The notes below the pieces were generated by a model. The model had not been told where the DNA came from and did no database searches. It worked only from the letters and a program-made list of their open reading frames with translations. Both the position numbers and the translations under genes were made by a program. A stretch of 64,000 nt of DNA from Capnocytophaga catalasegens (GTDB lineage Bacteria > Bacteroidota > Bacteroidia > Flavobacteriales > Flavobacteriaceae), in the NCBI RefSeq assembly GCF_026005215.1, contig NZ_BPMA01000016.1:38130-102129 (forward strand). Direction: 5' to 3'. Shown here piece by piece: positions 8,137-16,889 of this stretch; position 1 is the first letter of the stretch, and each line of letters opens with the position of its first letter.

Positions 8137-10083
8137 ATGAAAAAAATATATAAAATAGCATTAGTAGTAATTCTACTTGTAACTATAACATCTTGTAACA
8201 AGTTCTTGGATCGTGAACCTCTCACTGATATTTCACCAGAACAATTTTTTAATACAGAACAAGATCTGGCTGCCTATACCATAACAAGATATTCGTTTCC
8301 TACACATAGAGATTGGAATGCAGGTACTTTTGTCGAAGACAATCATACCGATAATCAGGCTTCAGGTTCAGCAAATGGACGATGGAAAAAAGGAGAATGG
8401 AGAGTACCTACTCGAGGTGGAGGATATGATTTTAATAGCATAAGAGAAATTAATTTCTTTTTTGAACAAGTAGAACCCAAAGTAGCTAATGGGAAAATAA
8501 CAGGTAGTCCGCAGAATATAAATCATTATCTTGGAGAAGCATATTTTCTTAGAGCTTATGAGTATTTTAAAAAGCTACGTTCTTTCGGAGATTATCCCAT
8601 TATAAAAAAAGTGCTTCCCGATGATAAAACAATACTTATTGAGGCTTCAAAACGCCAACCTCGTAACCAAGTAGCTCGTTTTATTTTGGAAGATTTGGAC
8701 AAAGCAATAGCGTTACTCAAACCAAGCCCCGTACAAGGAAAAAACCGAATAAGTAAAGAAGTAGCATTATTATTCCGTTCAAGAGTAGCTCTTTTTGAAG
8801 GTACTTGGCTTAAATATCATAAAGGAACAGCTTTCGTACCAGGAGGAACAGGCTGGGGTGGCTCTGCAACTAATTATCCTTTGGGAGGCATTGACCAAGA
8901 AATTGAATATTTCTTTACAGAAGCGATGAATTCCGCTAAAACAGTAGCTGATGCTATAGCTATCACTCCAAGTAATCACACAGTAACAGGAAAAAATGTT
9001 TTTGATAATCCGTATTACAAAATGTTTGGTGATTTGGATATGAGTGCGTATTCCGATGTACTATTGTGGAGACAAGCAAATGCTGAGTTTTTCGGACATC
9101 ACACGATGCACTATCTTAAAGGAGGAGCAAACTCTGGCTACACACGTGGTTTTATGGAAACTTTTCTAATGAAAAACGGATTGCCTATTTATGCAGCTGG
9201 TTCTGGTTATCAAGGAGATGAAACACTAATCAAAGTAAAACAAAATCGTGATGAACGCTTACAACTTTTTGTTCGTGCCAATGGCGATTATATTTCCACT
9301 ATTGGCAAAGAGATTGTTGCCTCATATCCTGACATTTTATCTAATGTTGCTGAACAAAAAGCTGTTACAGGCTATGATATAAATAAAGGGGTATACCCAG
9401 ATCAAAAATACCACGAAGGAAGTAATCTTACAGAAACAGGCTGTATTGTTTTTCGTGCCACAGAGGCTTATTTAAATTACATAGAAGCTTCTTTTGAAAA
9501 AGAAGGTTCTCTCAATGGAACTGCTATTGGATATTGGAAAAAACTTCGTTCGCGTGCTGGGCTTCCTGAAGACCCTGATGTAACGATTTCAGCTACCGAC
9601 TTAAGCAAAGAAACAGATTGGGCTGTATATTCTGCTGGAAATCAAATAAATACTACTTTGTATAACATCCGTCGTGAACGTCGTTGCGAATTTATAGCTG
9701 AAGGAATGCGGTACGATGACTTAAAGCGTTGGAGAGCACTAGACCAAGTTTCTAATTATCAAATAGAAGGAATGAACTTGTGGGCTGAAATGTATGATGC
9801 AAATGATTATAAAGACAATGGTGTAAGTAAAATAAAAACACTTCCTGACACAAGTCCGAATATGTCGGCAAAAGCATTAAGTACCTACATTCGCCCGTAT
9901 CAAATCACTCAAGCTAATAATTTATATTACGACGGATATACTTGGACTAAAGCTCATTATTTAAGTCCTATCCCTTACGAAAATTTTGTACACACTTCTT
10001 TAGACGGAAGTACATTATCTTCAGTGATTTATCAAAATCCAGGGTGGCCGATATCTGCCAATGGAGGTGCTAACGATATTTAA
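8137..10083 (+). CDS. SusD/RagB-type surface lipoprotein (first pair)
   Basis: This 648-residue SusD-family lipoprotein forms the lid over the preceding SusC channel and binds the substrate outside the cell. The N-terminus is a lipoprotein signal with box TITSC (Cys20), followed by NKFLDREPLTDISPEQFF, the usual SusD opening. TPR-like helices follow (YLGEAYFLRAYEYFKKL). Near the C-terminus stand NIRRERRCEFIAEGMRYDDLKRWRAL and LSPIPYENF, both standard for the family. It starts 11 bases after the susC gene, and a hairpin terminator follows. The ligand cannot be read from sequence. Confidence 0.93.
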   Translation: MKKIYKIALVVILLVTITSCNKFLDREPLTDISPEQFFNTEQDLAAYTITRYSFPTHRDWNAGTFVEDNHTDNQASGSANGRWKKGEWRVPTRGGGYDFNSIREINFFFEQVEPKVANGKITGSPQNINHYLGEAYFLRAYEYFKKLRSFGDYPIIKKVLPDDKTILIEASKRQPRNQVARFILEDLDKAIALLKPSPVQGKNRISKEVALLFRSRVALFEGTWLKYHKGTAFVPGGTGWGGSATNYPLGGIDQEIEYFFTEAMNSAKTVADAIAITPSNHTVTGKNVFDNPYYKMFGDLDMSAYSDVLLWRQANAEFFGHHTMHYLKGGANSGYTRGFMETFLMKNGLPIYAAGSGYQGDETLIKVKQNRDERLQLFVRANGDYISTIGKEIVASYPDILSNVAEQKAVTGYDINKGVYPDQKYHEGSNLTETGCIVFRATEAYLNYIEASFEKEGSLNGTAIGYWKKLRSRAGLPEDPDVTISATDLSKETDWAVYSAGNQINTTLYNIRRERRCEFIAEGMRYDDLKRWRALDQVSNYQIEGMNLWAEMYDANDYKDNGVSKIKTLPDTSPNMSAKALSTYIRPYQITQANNLYYDGYTWTKAHYLSPIPYENFVHTSLDGSTLSSVIYQNPGWPISANGGANDI

Positions 10084-10118
10084 AATCTATTACACACTTA
10101 ACTATAAAATTGAAATTA

Positions 10119-10160
10119 TAGAAATAGAACCTTATAATAATTGGTTCTATTTCTTTTTTA
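10119..10160 (+). terminator. Terminator after the first SusC-SusD pair
   Basis: AGAAATAGAACC (10120-10131) pairs fully with GGTTCTATTTCT (10143-10154), followed by TTTTT. It separates the two SusCD operons. Confidence 0.85.
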
Positions 10161-10191
10161 GAGATCTTTAAAAAAATTTAATGTTAATTAT

Positions 10192-10223
10192 TTTGTTTTA
10201 AACATTTTATCTTTTTAACTTTG
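10192..10223 (+). promoter_or_regulatory. Promoter of the second SusC-SusD pair
   Basis: TTTG at 10192-10195 and TAACTTTG at 10216-10223 are separated by 20 bases, an excellent match to the Bacteroidota TTTG/TAnnTTTG promoter. It lies 77 bases before the susC start. Confidence 0.7.
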
Positions 10224-10299
10224 TGGTGTTCTATTTGAGAGATTACGTTTTTTTCAAACGTAATCCATTAATTACCAGAAACTTTAAATTTTATCATAT

Positions 10300-13200
10300 A
10301 TGTTCAAACAATTATTAGCTATATTTGTGCTGATGCTTTTGGCATTACCGCTATCGGCACAAATAAGAGTAACTGGAAAGGTTACTGACCAGAGTAATAG
10401 TCCGCTACCAGGAGCCGATATTTTGGTAAAAGGAACTACACACGGAGTGGTTTCTGACTTTGACGGAAATTATGAGATACAAGTCAATCAAGGCGATGTG
10501 CTTGAATTCTCGTACATCGGATTTCAAACCCAAACCAAAAAGGTAGTTGGGGGGGGTAAATCATTGATAATCAATGTTATACTAAAAGAAGATGCTCAAC
10601 AACTTGATGACGTAGTAGTTGTTGGGTATGGTACCCAAAAGAAGGTAAATTTAACAGGAGCAGTTGCTTCCATTGATACTAAAAAAATGGCATCTAGACC
10701 TTCTACAAACATCACAAAAACACTACAAGGAGCTGTACCAGGGGTAACAATCATTTCTCGCCCAGGAGGTACTTCGTTGAATATTCGTGGACGTGGGAAT
10801 TTAGGCTCTTCAGAACCTTTGTATATCGTTGATGGAATCGAAGTTAGTTCTAGTTTCTTCAATGCACTTAATCCTAATAGTATTGAGAGTATTTCATTTT
10901 TGAAAGACGCTTCTTCTGCAGCAATTTATGGAGCGAAAGCTGCCTTTGGAGTAGTTCTTGTTAGTACCAAAGCAGCGAAATCAGGCGTTTTACAAATTTC
11001 GTATGATGGTTCTACAGGAGTTCAAATGCCAACTTATTTACCAAAAATGGTTAACTCAGCACAATATGCTGAAATGTATCGAGAGGCTGAACGAAATTCA
11101 GGTGTCCAAGAAAGTAATTTAACATTTACAGATGAAATGATTCGTAAATATGCTGATGGTTCTGATCCTGATAGATTTCCTGACACAAACTGGTTTGATT
11201 TAATTCTCAGAAAACAAAGTTTTCTTACCAAACACAATCTTCAGTTTTCTGCGGGTAGCGATAAGTTTAAATATGTTATTGGGACGGGTTTTCTTCGTGA
11301 AGAAGATCTTACTCCAGGAGTCGCAACGAATCGTTACAATATTAACACCAAAACATCTTCTGATTTAAAGCCTTGGCTTACAATCACTTCCAATATCAAT
11401 TTTATTTACAATAAATATGATAGAAAAAAAGGTTCTTCAAGCCTTTTGGAAGCTCTTCGTGTACCTCCAACACAAGTAGCAAAACATTCTAATGGTAATT
11501 GGGGTTCGGTACGAAATGGGCGTCAAGCAACAGGAGAAGAAATCAGTGCAAATCCGCTTCGATCTTTAGAAGAAAATGGGCGTGCAAATTCAACTACTAA
11601 ACGACTTTTAGGATCTATAGGTATAGAATTACGACCATTAGAAAATATGAAAATCACCAATCAATTAGGGTACAACTATTTTGATTACAGAGGTTTTTCT
11701 TTTACTAATAGAAAAAAAGGTGTACCGAGTTTTTTAAATCCTGCTTCTGGAATTATCCCGAATACTGAGCTGAAAGTAAACCAGATGGATTTGGATTGGA
11801 GATATTCAGACAAGTGGATTTATGATGGCTGGATCAATTACGACAAAACCTTTAACCAAGTTCATTCATTAACAGCTATGGCTGGGGCACATGCTGATAT
11901 TTATCAATATAAGCGAATCACAGTTGGGCGTAAAAACTTTGCTAGTGACGAAATGAATGATTTCAAAGGAGGTTCCATCAAAGAATCAGATCAGTTAGTA
12001 ACTAACCGACAAAATGAAGATTTTTACTTAGAAGAGAATATCAATTCTTACTTTGGAAGACTAGGATATACTTACGATCAAAAATATCTTTTTGAAGCGA
12101 ATTTCCGTGCAGATGCATCTTCACGCTTTGCCAAAGAAGGTAGATGGGGATATTTCCCTTCATTTTCAGTAGGTTGGAGAATGGAGCAAGAAGAATTTAT
12201 GAGAAATCTTACTTGGATTGATGGACTTAAGTGGCGTGCCTCTTGGGGGAAAAATGGAAATATCAACAACATAGGTCTATACGATACGTATTCAACATAT
12301 AATTCCAGTGGCACCATTGTTTTAGGAGGAGTGAGTTCTAACATCCTTACTGAAGGACGATTAGGAAATAAAAATTTAACTTGGGAAACAACTATCACCA
12401 CCAACGTGGGACTTGATTTATCAATCAGTAAAGGACTATTAGGCTTAACTATTGATTACTACGATCGTCTTACAGATGGAATTCTTATTAGAGCTAATGA
12501 CATAATGACCGAAACAGGTTTATCTTCGGAACAAATCCCTGCTCGCAATGTCGGAAAAGTACGTAACAAGGGAGTAGAATTAGTTGTTTCACACGCTAAT
12601 AAAATAGGTGATTTTTCATATAATTTGTCCTTCAACGCTACTCATAATAAAAATATAATAGAAGATTTAGGAGATAAAGTTACAGAACTTCCTCCAAGCG
12701 ACCATTGGATTTTTAGAAAAGGAGGTTCCATAGGTGATTTTTATATGTTACAAGCTGATGGTGTATATTCCACTCAAGATGTTGCCAGTGGAAATATAAT
12801 TCCCTTTGGAACACAGGTTCCAGAAGCAGGTATGGTAAAATATGTTGACGCAAATGCTGATGGTAAAATTGATTCCCAAGACCGTATAATAGTAGCTAAC
12901 GATGTTCCTAAATTTACTTACGGATTTAATGTAGATTTGAATTATAAGAATTTTTCATTGTCTGTATTCGGGCAAGGTGTAACTGATGTCAAAGTTTATT
13001 TAAGTGAAGAAGCCTCACAAGCATTCTTTGATAATTCCGTACCTCGTCAATGGCAAACTGATTATTGGACAGAAAATAATCAAAATTCCACATACTTAAA
13101 ACTTTTCACACCTGCAGATCAACGTTATAAATATAATAATCAGAAATCATCTTATTGGTTATTCGATGCTTCTTATTTTAGAATTAAGAACGTTACATTG

Positions 13201-13392
13201 AGTTACTCTCTATCTGATGATGTATTAAAGCAGATTGGATTGACAAATGCACGTATATTCCTCTCAGCAGACAATATATTTACAATTAGAGGAGACAAAC
13301 GAATGAAAGATTTTGACCCCGAAGTTGCTAGTGGGCGAGGATATAGCTTAGGTTTGAAAAGTTATACAGCGGGTATTACCTTTACTTTTTAA
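10300..13392 (+). CDS. SusC/RagA-type TonB-dependent transporter (second copy)
   Basis: This 1030-residue TonB-dependent outer-membrane transporter partners with the SusD-type protein that follows. Its first 115 residues (signal peptide, carboxypeptidase-regulatory-like domain, TonB-box region DDVVVVGYGTQKK) are nearly identical to those of the copy at 4923. The plug (PLYIVDGIEVSSSFFNALNPNSIESI) and barrel then diverge strongly, so the two should differ in substrate. A G8 tract codes for the GGG before the plug at the same place as the G12 of the other copy. The barrel ends in Phe. It has its own promoter and lies 19 bases before its susD partner. Confidence 0.93.
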   Translation: MFKQLLAIFVLMLLALPLSAQIRVTGKVTDQSNSPLPGADILVKGTTHGVVSDFDGNYEIQVNQGDVLEFSYIGFQTQTKKVVGGGKSLIINVILKEDAQQLDDVVVVGYGTQKKVNLTGAVASIDTKKMASRPSTNITKTLQGAVPGVTIISRPGGTSLNIRGRGNLGSSEPLYIVDGIEVSSSFFNALNPNSIESISFLKDASSAAIYGAKAAFGVVLVSTKAAKSGVLQISYDGSTGVQMPTYLPKMVNSAQYAEMYREAERNSGVQESNLTFTDEMIRKYADGSDPDRFPDTNWFDLILRKQSFLTKHNLQFSAGSDKFKYVIGTGFLREEDLTPGVATNRYNINTKTSSDLKPWLTITSNINFIYNKYDRKKGSSSLLEALRVPPTQVAKHSNGNWGSVRNGRQATGEEISANPLRSLEENGRANSTTKRLLGSIGIELRPLENMKITNQLGYNYFDYRGFSFTNRKKGVPSFLNPASGIIPNTELKVNQMDLDWRYSDKWIYDGWINYDKTFNQVHSLTAMAGAHADIYQYKRITVGRKNFASDEMNDFKGGSIKESDQLVTNRQNEDFYLEENINSYFGRLGYTYDQKYLFEANFRADASSRFAKEGRWGYFPSFSVGWRMEQEEFMRNLTWIDGLKWRASWGKNGNINNIGLYDTYSTYNSSGTIVLGGVSSNILTEGRLGNKNLTWETTITTNVGLDLSISKGLLGLTIDYYDRLTDGILIRANDIMTETGLSSEQIPARNVGKVRNKGVELVVSHANKIGDFSYNLSFNATHNKNIIEDLGDKVTELPPSDHWIFRKGGSIGDFYMLQADGVYSTQDVASGNIIPFGTQVPEAGMVKYVDANADGKIDSQDRIIVANDVPKFTYGFNVDLNYKNFSLSVFGQGVTDVKVYLSEEASQAFFDNSVPRQWQTDYWTENNQNSTYLKLFTPADQRYKYNNQKSSYWLFDASYFRIKNVTLSYSLSDDVLKQIGLTNARIFLSADNIFTIRGDKRMKDFDPEVASGRGYSLGLKSYTAGITFTF
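10549..10556 (+). repeat. G8 homopolymer inside the second susC-type gene (phase-variation candidate)
   Basis: Eight G bases sit at codons 84-86, the same position as the G12 tract in the paralogue. G9 would give TAA at once, and G7 would reach TGA four codons later. The present length keeps the gene open. Confidence 0.75.
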
Positions 13393-13411
13393 TAGATAAA
13401 AAAATAGAAAA

Positions 13412-15211
13412 ATGAAAAATATAATAAAAATAGCTTTTGTAACTTCTGTTTTAATGGGAGTGAGTTGTTCCGATGATTTTTTTGAAAAATCTCCACAGGG
13501 TTCGTTAGACCCTTCCAAAATTGATGAGACATTACTTACAAGTTTTAGAAATTCCATCTACTCATATAAAGGAGCTATGTCATTAAATGGATATGGCGCC
13601 ATCTTTTTAGACGGATATGCAGACAATGGATACTCACGAAATTCGTGGGATAGTAATGGAGCTTCTGTACAAGCTAATACTCTTAATCCAGCTCAAGATT
13701 ATGGATATAATTGGTTTTACTCTGGCATACGAGCGTGTAATCAGATTATTGAAAAGGTAGATGGTTTTGAAAAAACTCCTGCTGAGTTACGCTCAAAATA
13801 CAAAAATGAAGCTCGTGTTATGCGTGCGTGGCTTTATGGAGGATTAACTCTCTATTTTGGTGATGTACCTTTTGTTGAGGGACTTGTTGATGATTTTCCC
13901 AACGGATTAAAGCGGACTTCTGCAAGTGAAATACGTTCTTGGGTTTTGAAAGAACTGGACGAAGCTATTGCAATATTGCCTACTATCAATGATAAAGGCA
14001 CATTCAATAAAGTCGTTGCAACAGCTATCAAAGCTCGTATGGCATATTATTTTGGGAATTATTCGGAAGCTGAAGCGGCAGCTCGTTATGTTATTGACAA
14101 CGGAGGATACCAACTTCACCAAGTAGCATCTCTTACCGATGATATGAGAAAAGATGCCGAATATTTTAAGAAATTTATTGATTTTTCTACTTATGGAATA
14201 AATGAAAATGATTTCATTAAGGGGATTTTCAATTATCAAGATATTTGGAAAGCAGATAATAGCCCCGAAACAATTATAGCTCAAGAAGTTATCGCTAATG
14301 AACAAGAAGGAGATTGGCTACGAGTAACGGCTCTATTGACTCCAAATTTGGTAGATAAACAAGCGTGGGCAACAATTGTACCTATTCAAGAGTTGGTTGA
14401 TGCATATTGGTCAGTTGATGGAAAAACACTTCCTGTACTTTCTCCAATGACGAATCGAATAACTCAATATAACACCCTGAAAACTGAAGTAGATGGCTTG
14501 AAACCAAATATGCCTAATAAAACATATAGTGAAGCTGTACATAGTATTGTAAATAGTCTTCCTTTAAAAGACTATATGTCACAGTATAAGAATCGAGATA
14601 GTCGCTTGTATGCTTCGATTATTTTCCCATTCTCTTCTGTAAGTAAATATATTCCAGATGCATATCAAGAGTATGTACCTGACATCGTAAATTATGGACG
14701 AAGTGGCTTTGCTTTTCGAAAAATGAGTGGAGCTGACGATGTTGTTACAATTTGGGGTGGTGCATATTATACTACAGGGATTGATTTTCCGATGATGCGT
14801 TTAGCAGAAATCCTTCTTATTTATGCGGAATCACATACTCAGGTAGTTGGTTATGACGGCAGTGTAACTACAGAGCTTAACAAATTACGAAAACGTGTAG
14901 GTATGCCTGATGTCCCCACAAGTTTATCAAAAACAGAGGCTCTTGATTTTATCCGTGCAGAACGCAGAATAGAGCTTGCAGGTGAGGGTTTTCGTTTCTT
15001 TGACATCCGTCTTTATGAAGATGATACCAGAAATGGTGGGTACAAAGGAAATCAAGCTGCAAGCGTTGTGATGAAAGGACAAATACAAGATATAGTAGGA
15101 AATCCTGGAGCAGAAAAAAAATGGAGCCCTCGCTTGATGTATATGCCTATCCCGACAACTGCATTAGATAAAAATAAAAATCCTGAAATGAAACAGAATG
15201 AAGGATATTAA
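13412..15211 (+). CDS. SusD/RagB-type surface lipoprotein (second pair)
   Basis: This 599-residue SusD-family lipoprotein is the extracellular partner of the preceding SusC. The signal peptide ends in the box MGVSC (Cys20), followed by SDDFFEKSPQGSLDP. The acidic pair after the cysteine resembles the surface-export signal described for Capnocytophaga lipoproteins, which I offer as inference. The helical SusD core includes EARVMRAWLYGGLTLYFGDVP and, near the end, FIRAERRIELAGEGFRFFDIRLY and YMPIPTTAL. A strong terminator follows. It differs clearly from the first SusD, matching the divergent barrels of the two SusC proteins. Confidence 0.93.
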   Translation: MKNIIKIAFVTSVLMGVSCSDDFFEKSPQGSLDPSKIDETLLTSFRNSIYSYKGAMSLNGYGAIFLDGYADNGYSRNSWDSNGASVQANTLNPAQDYGYNWFYSGIRACNQIIEKVDGFEKTPAELRSKYKNEARVMRAWLYGGLTLYFGDVPFVEGLVDDFPNGLKRTSASEIRSWVLKELDEAIAILPTINDKGTFNKVVATAIKARMAYYFGNYSEAEAAARYVIDNGGYQLHQVASLTDDMRKDAEYFKKFIDFSTYGINENDFIKGIFNYQDIWKADNSPETIIAQEVIANEQEGDWLRVTALLTPNLVDKQAWATIVPIQELVDAYWSVDGKTLPVLSPMTNRITQYNTLKTEVDGLKPNMPNKTYSEAVHSIVNSLPLKDYMSQYKNRDSRLYASIIFPFSSVSKYIPDAYQEYVPDIVNYGRSGFAFRKMSGADDVVTIWGGAYYTTGIDFPMMRLAEILLIYAESHTQVVGYDGSVTTELNKLRKRVGMPDVPTSLSKTEALDFIRAERRIELAGEGFRFFDIRLYEDDTRNGGYKGNQAASVVMKGQIQDIVGNPGAEKKWSPRLMYMPIPTTALDKNKNPEMKQNEGY

Positions 15212-15255
15212 AGATTACTAAAACGATAGATAATCTATCTTTTAATACACATACC

Positions 15256-15295
15256 AAAGGCTCCGAGAAAATCCTCTCGGAGCTTTTGGCTTTTT
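15256..15295 (+). terminator. Terminator after the second SusC-SusD pair
   Basis: The perfect 9-bp stem GCTCCGAGA/TCTCGGAGC (15260-15268 and 15275-15283) has a 6-base loop and is followed by TTTTGGCTTTTT. Confidence 0.9.
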
Positions 15296-15435
15296 ATACC
15301 GAAAAATATAGCGGAAAATTATTTTTCACTATGAAAAAAGCAAATAATATCCTAAAAATATTTTAGGTTTAAATTTTTATATTATCTTTGCCGATTATTT
15401 AGAGAACTATTATATCTATTTCTAATAAAAAATTG

Positions 15436-16131
15436 ATGAGACGACTACTTTTTTTGTTCATAATGTTGGTTACCCAAACTTTGTGGGCGCAATATAACGA
15501 ATTAGGACTATTTGTAGGAGGAGCTAATGCGGTTACAGATATTGGTAAAGCAGTATATGTAAATCCTAACAAATGGGCAATAGGAATATTGTACAAACGA
15601 AATTTGCATACACGACTTTCATTTCGAGCGGACTTAAAATACCTTACTCTGTGGGATAATGATGCTCAATCGGATATTGTCGCACGCCAAAATCGTGGTT
15701 TTTCGTTTGAGAACGAAGTCATTGAAATAGGAGCAGGTATTGAGTACAATTTTTTAGATTTTGATACACATCAACCCTTTGATGTACTTTTTACGCCTTA
15801 TTTTCATACAGGAATTTACTATTTTGAACAAAATTATTTACAATTTCAGAATTTAACCACTACCCCACAAACTGCATTGATTAGTAAAAAAGAACCTATT
15901 GGAACTTGGGCTATTCCTTTTACCTTGGGAATAAAAACTCGCTTAGGTAATACGCGTTTTCTACTTGGGGCAGAAGTGAGTGCGCGATATACTTTTAGTA
16001 ATAATTTGGAAGGGAGCAAACCCAACGATAGTTCAAAAAGATTCGGAAATTTTAATAATAACGATTGGTATTTTGTATCAGGATTGTACATAACATATAC
16101 TTTTGGACAAAAACCTTGCGATTGTTTTTAG
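15436..16131 (+). CDS. porG: Outer-membrane protein of the PorG type (DUF6089-like)
   Basis: This 231-residue protein has a signal peptide ending at TLWAQ and a small beta-barrel pattern: YNELGLFVGGANAVTDIGKA, then WAIGILYKRNLHTRLSFRADL, and a last strand SGLYITYTFG. Immediately following uppS, bamA and two ompH genes give the same order as around P. gingivalis porG, a component of the type IX secretion and gliding machine. The name rests mainly on this context plus the DUF6089-like opening. The ATG at 15436 (MRRLLFLF) is preferred over the overlapping TTG three bases earlier. The C-terminal CDCF is unusual for a barrel end. Confidence 0.72.
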   Translation: MRRLLFLFIMLVTQTLWAQYNELGLFVGGANAVTDIGKAVYVNPNKWAIGILYKRNLHTRLSFRADLKYLTLWDNDAQSDIVARQNRGFSFENEVIEIGAGIEYNFLDFDTHQPFDVLFTPYFHTGIYYFEQNYLQFQNLTTTPQTALISKKEPIGTWAIPFTLGIKTRLGNTRFLLGAEVSARYTFSNNLEGSKPNDSSKRFGNFNNNDWYFVSGLYITYTFGQKPCDCF

Positions 16132-16150
16132 GCTAAAACAAATTAATATT

Positions 16151-16888
16151 TTGAAAACACAGATAGATATAACAAAACTACCTCAACACATAGCTATTAT
16201 TATGGATGGCAATGGACGTTGGGCGAAACAAAAAGGAAAATTACGTGTTTTTGGTCACGAAAGTGGCGCAGGAACTCTTCGAAATATTATTCAAGCAACA
16301 GCAGAACTCGGTATCCCTTACCTTACATTGTATGCTTTTTCAACTGAGAATTGGAATAGACCTAAGGCAGAAGTAAATGCACTTATGTCATTGTTGTTCA
16401 GAGGATTGCAAAAAGAAATAAAAATGTTACATCAAAACAATATCCGTTTGAATGCCATTGGCGATATGGATAGTTTACCTACAAATGTTCAGAAAGAACT
16501 ACAAAAATCAATAGAGCTAACACAACATAACACACGATGTACAATTACATTAGCTCTTGCGTATGGAAGTAGGCAAGAACTTATACAAGCTGTTAAAAAA
16601 ATAGCTTCTGATGTTAAAAATAACATAATTAGCCTTGATGATATAGACGAATTGCGAATAAATCAAGAACTTTACACTCGCAAAATGCCTAATGTTGATT
16701 TGCTCATTCGTACTAGTGGAGAGCATCGTATTAGTAATTTTTTGCTCTGGCAGATAGCATATGCCGAATTGTATTTTACGAAAGTGCTTTGGCCAGACTT
16801 TACACCCGAACATTTGTATCAAGCCATTATAAATTTTCAACAAAGAGAACGTAGATTTGGAAAAACCAGTGAACAACTTAGTAAGTAG
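16151..16888 (+). CDS. uppS: Isoprenyl (undecaprenyl) diphosphate synthase
   Basis: This cis-prenyltransferase makes the C55 lipid carrier for peptidoglycan and surface polysaccharide from farnesyl and isopentenyl diphosphates. The 245-residue product shows HIAIIMDGNGRWAKQ with the catalytic Asp, GHESGAGTLRNII, TLYAFSTENWNRP, and DLLIRTSGEHRISNFLLWQIAYAEL, all family hallmarks. There is no ATG ahead of the catalytic motif, so the TTG at 16151 is the probable start; it gives the standard length and lies 19 bases after porG. The gene is followed after one base by bamA, so porG, uppS and bamA are likely co-transcribed. Confidence 0.93.
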   Translation: MKTQIDITKLPQHIAIIMDGNGRWAKQKGKLRVFGHESGAGTLRNIIQATAELGIPYLTLYAFSTENWNRPKAEVNALMSLLFRGLQKEIKMLHQNNIRLNAIGDMDSLPTNVQKELQKSIELTQHNTRCTITLALAYGSRQELIQAVKKIASDVKNNIISLDDIDELRINQELYTRKMPNVDLLIRTSGEHRISNFLLWQIAYAELYFTKVLWPDFTPEHLYQAIINFQQRERRFGKTSEQLSK

Positions 16889-16889
16889 T

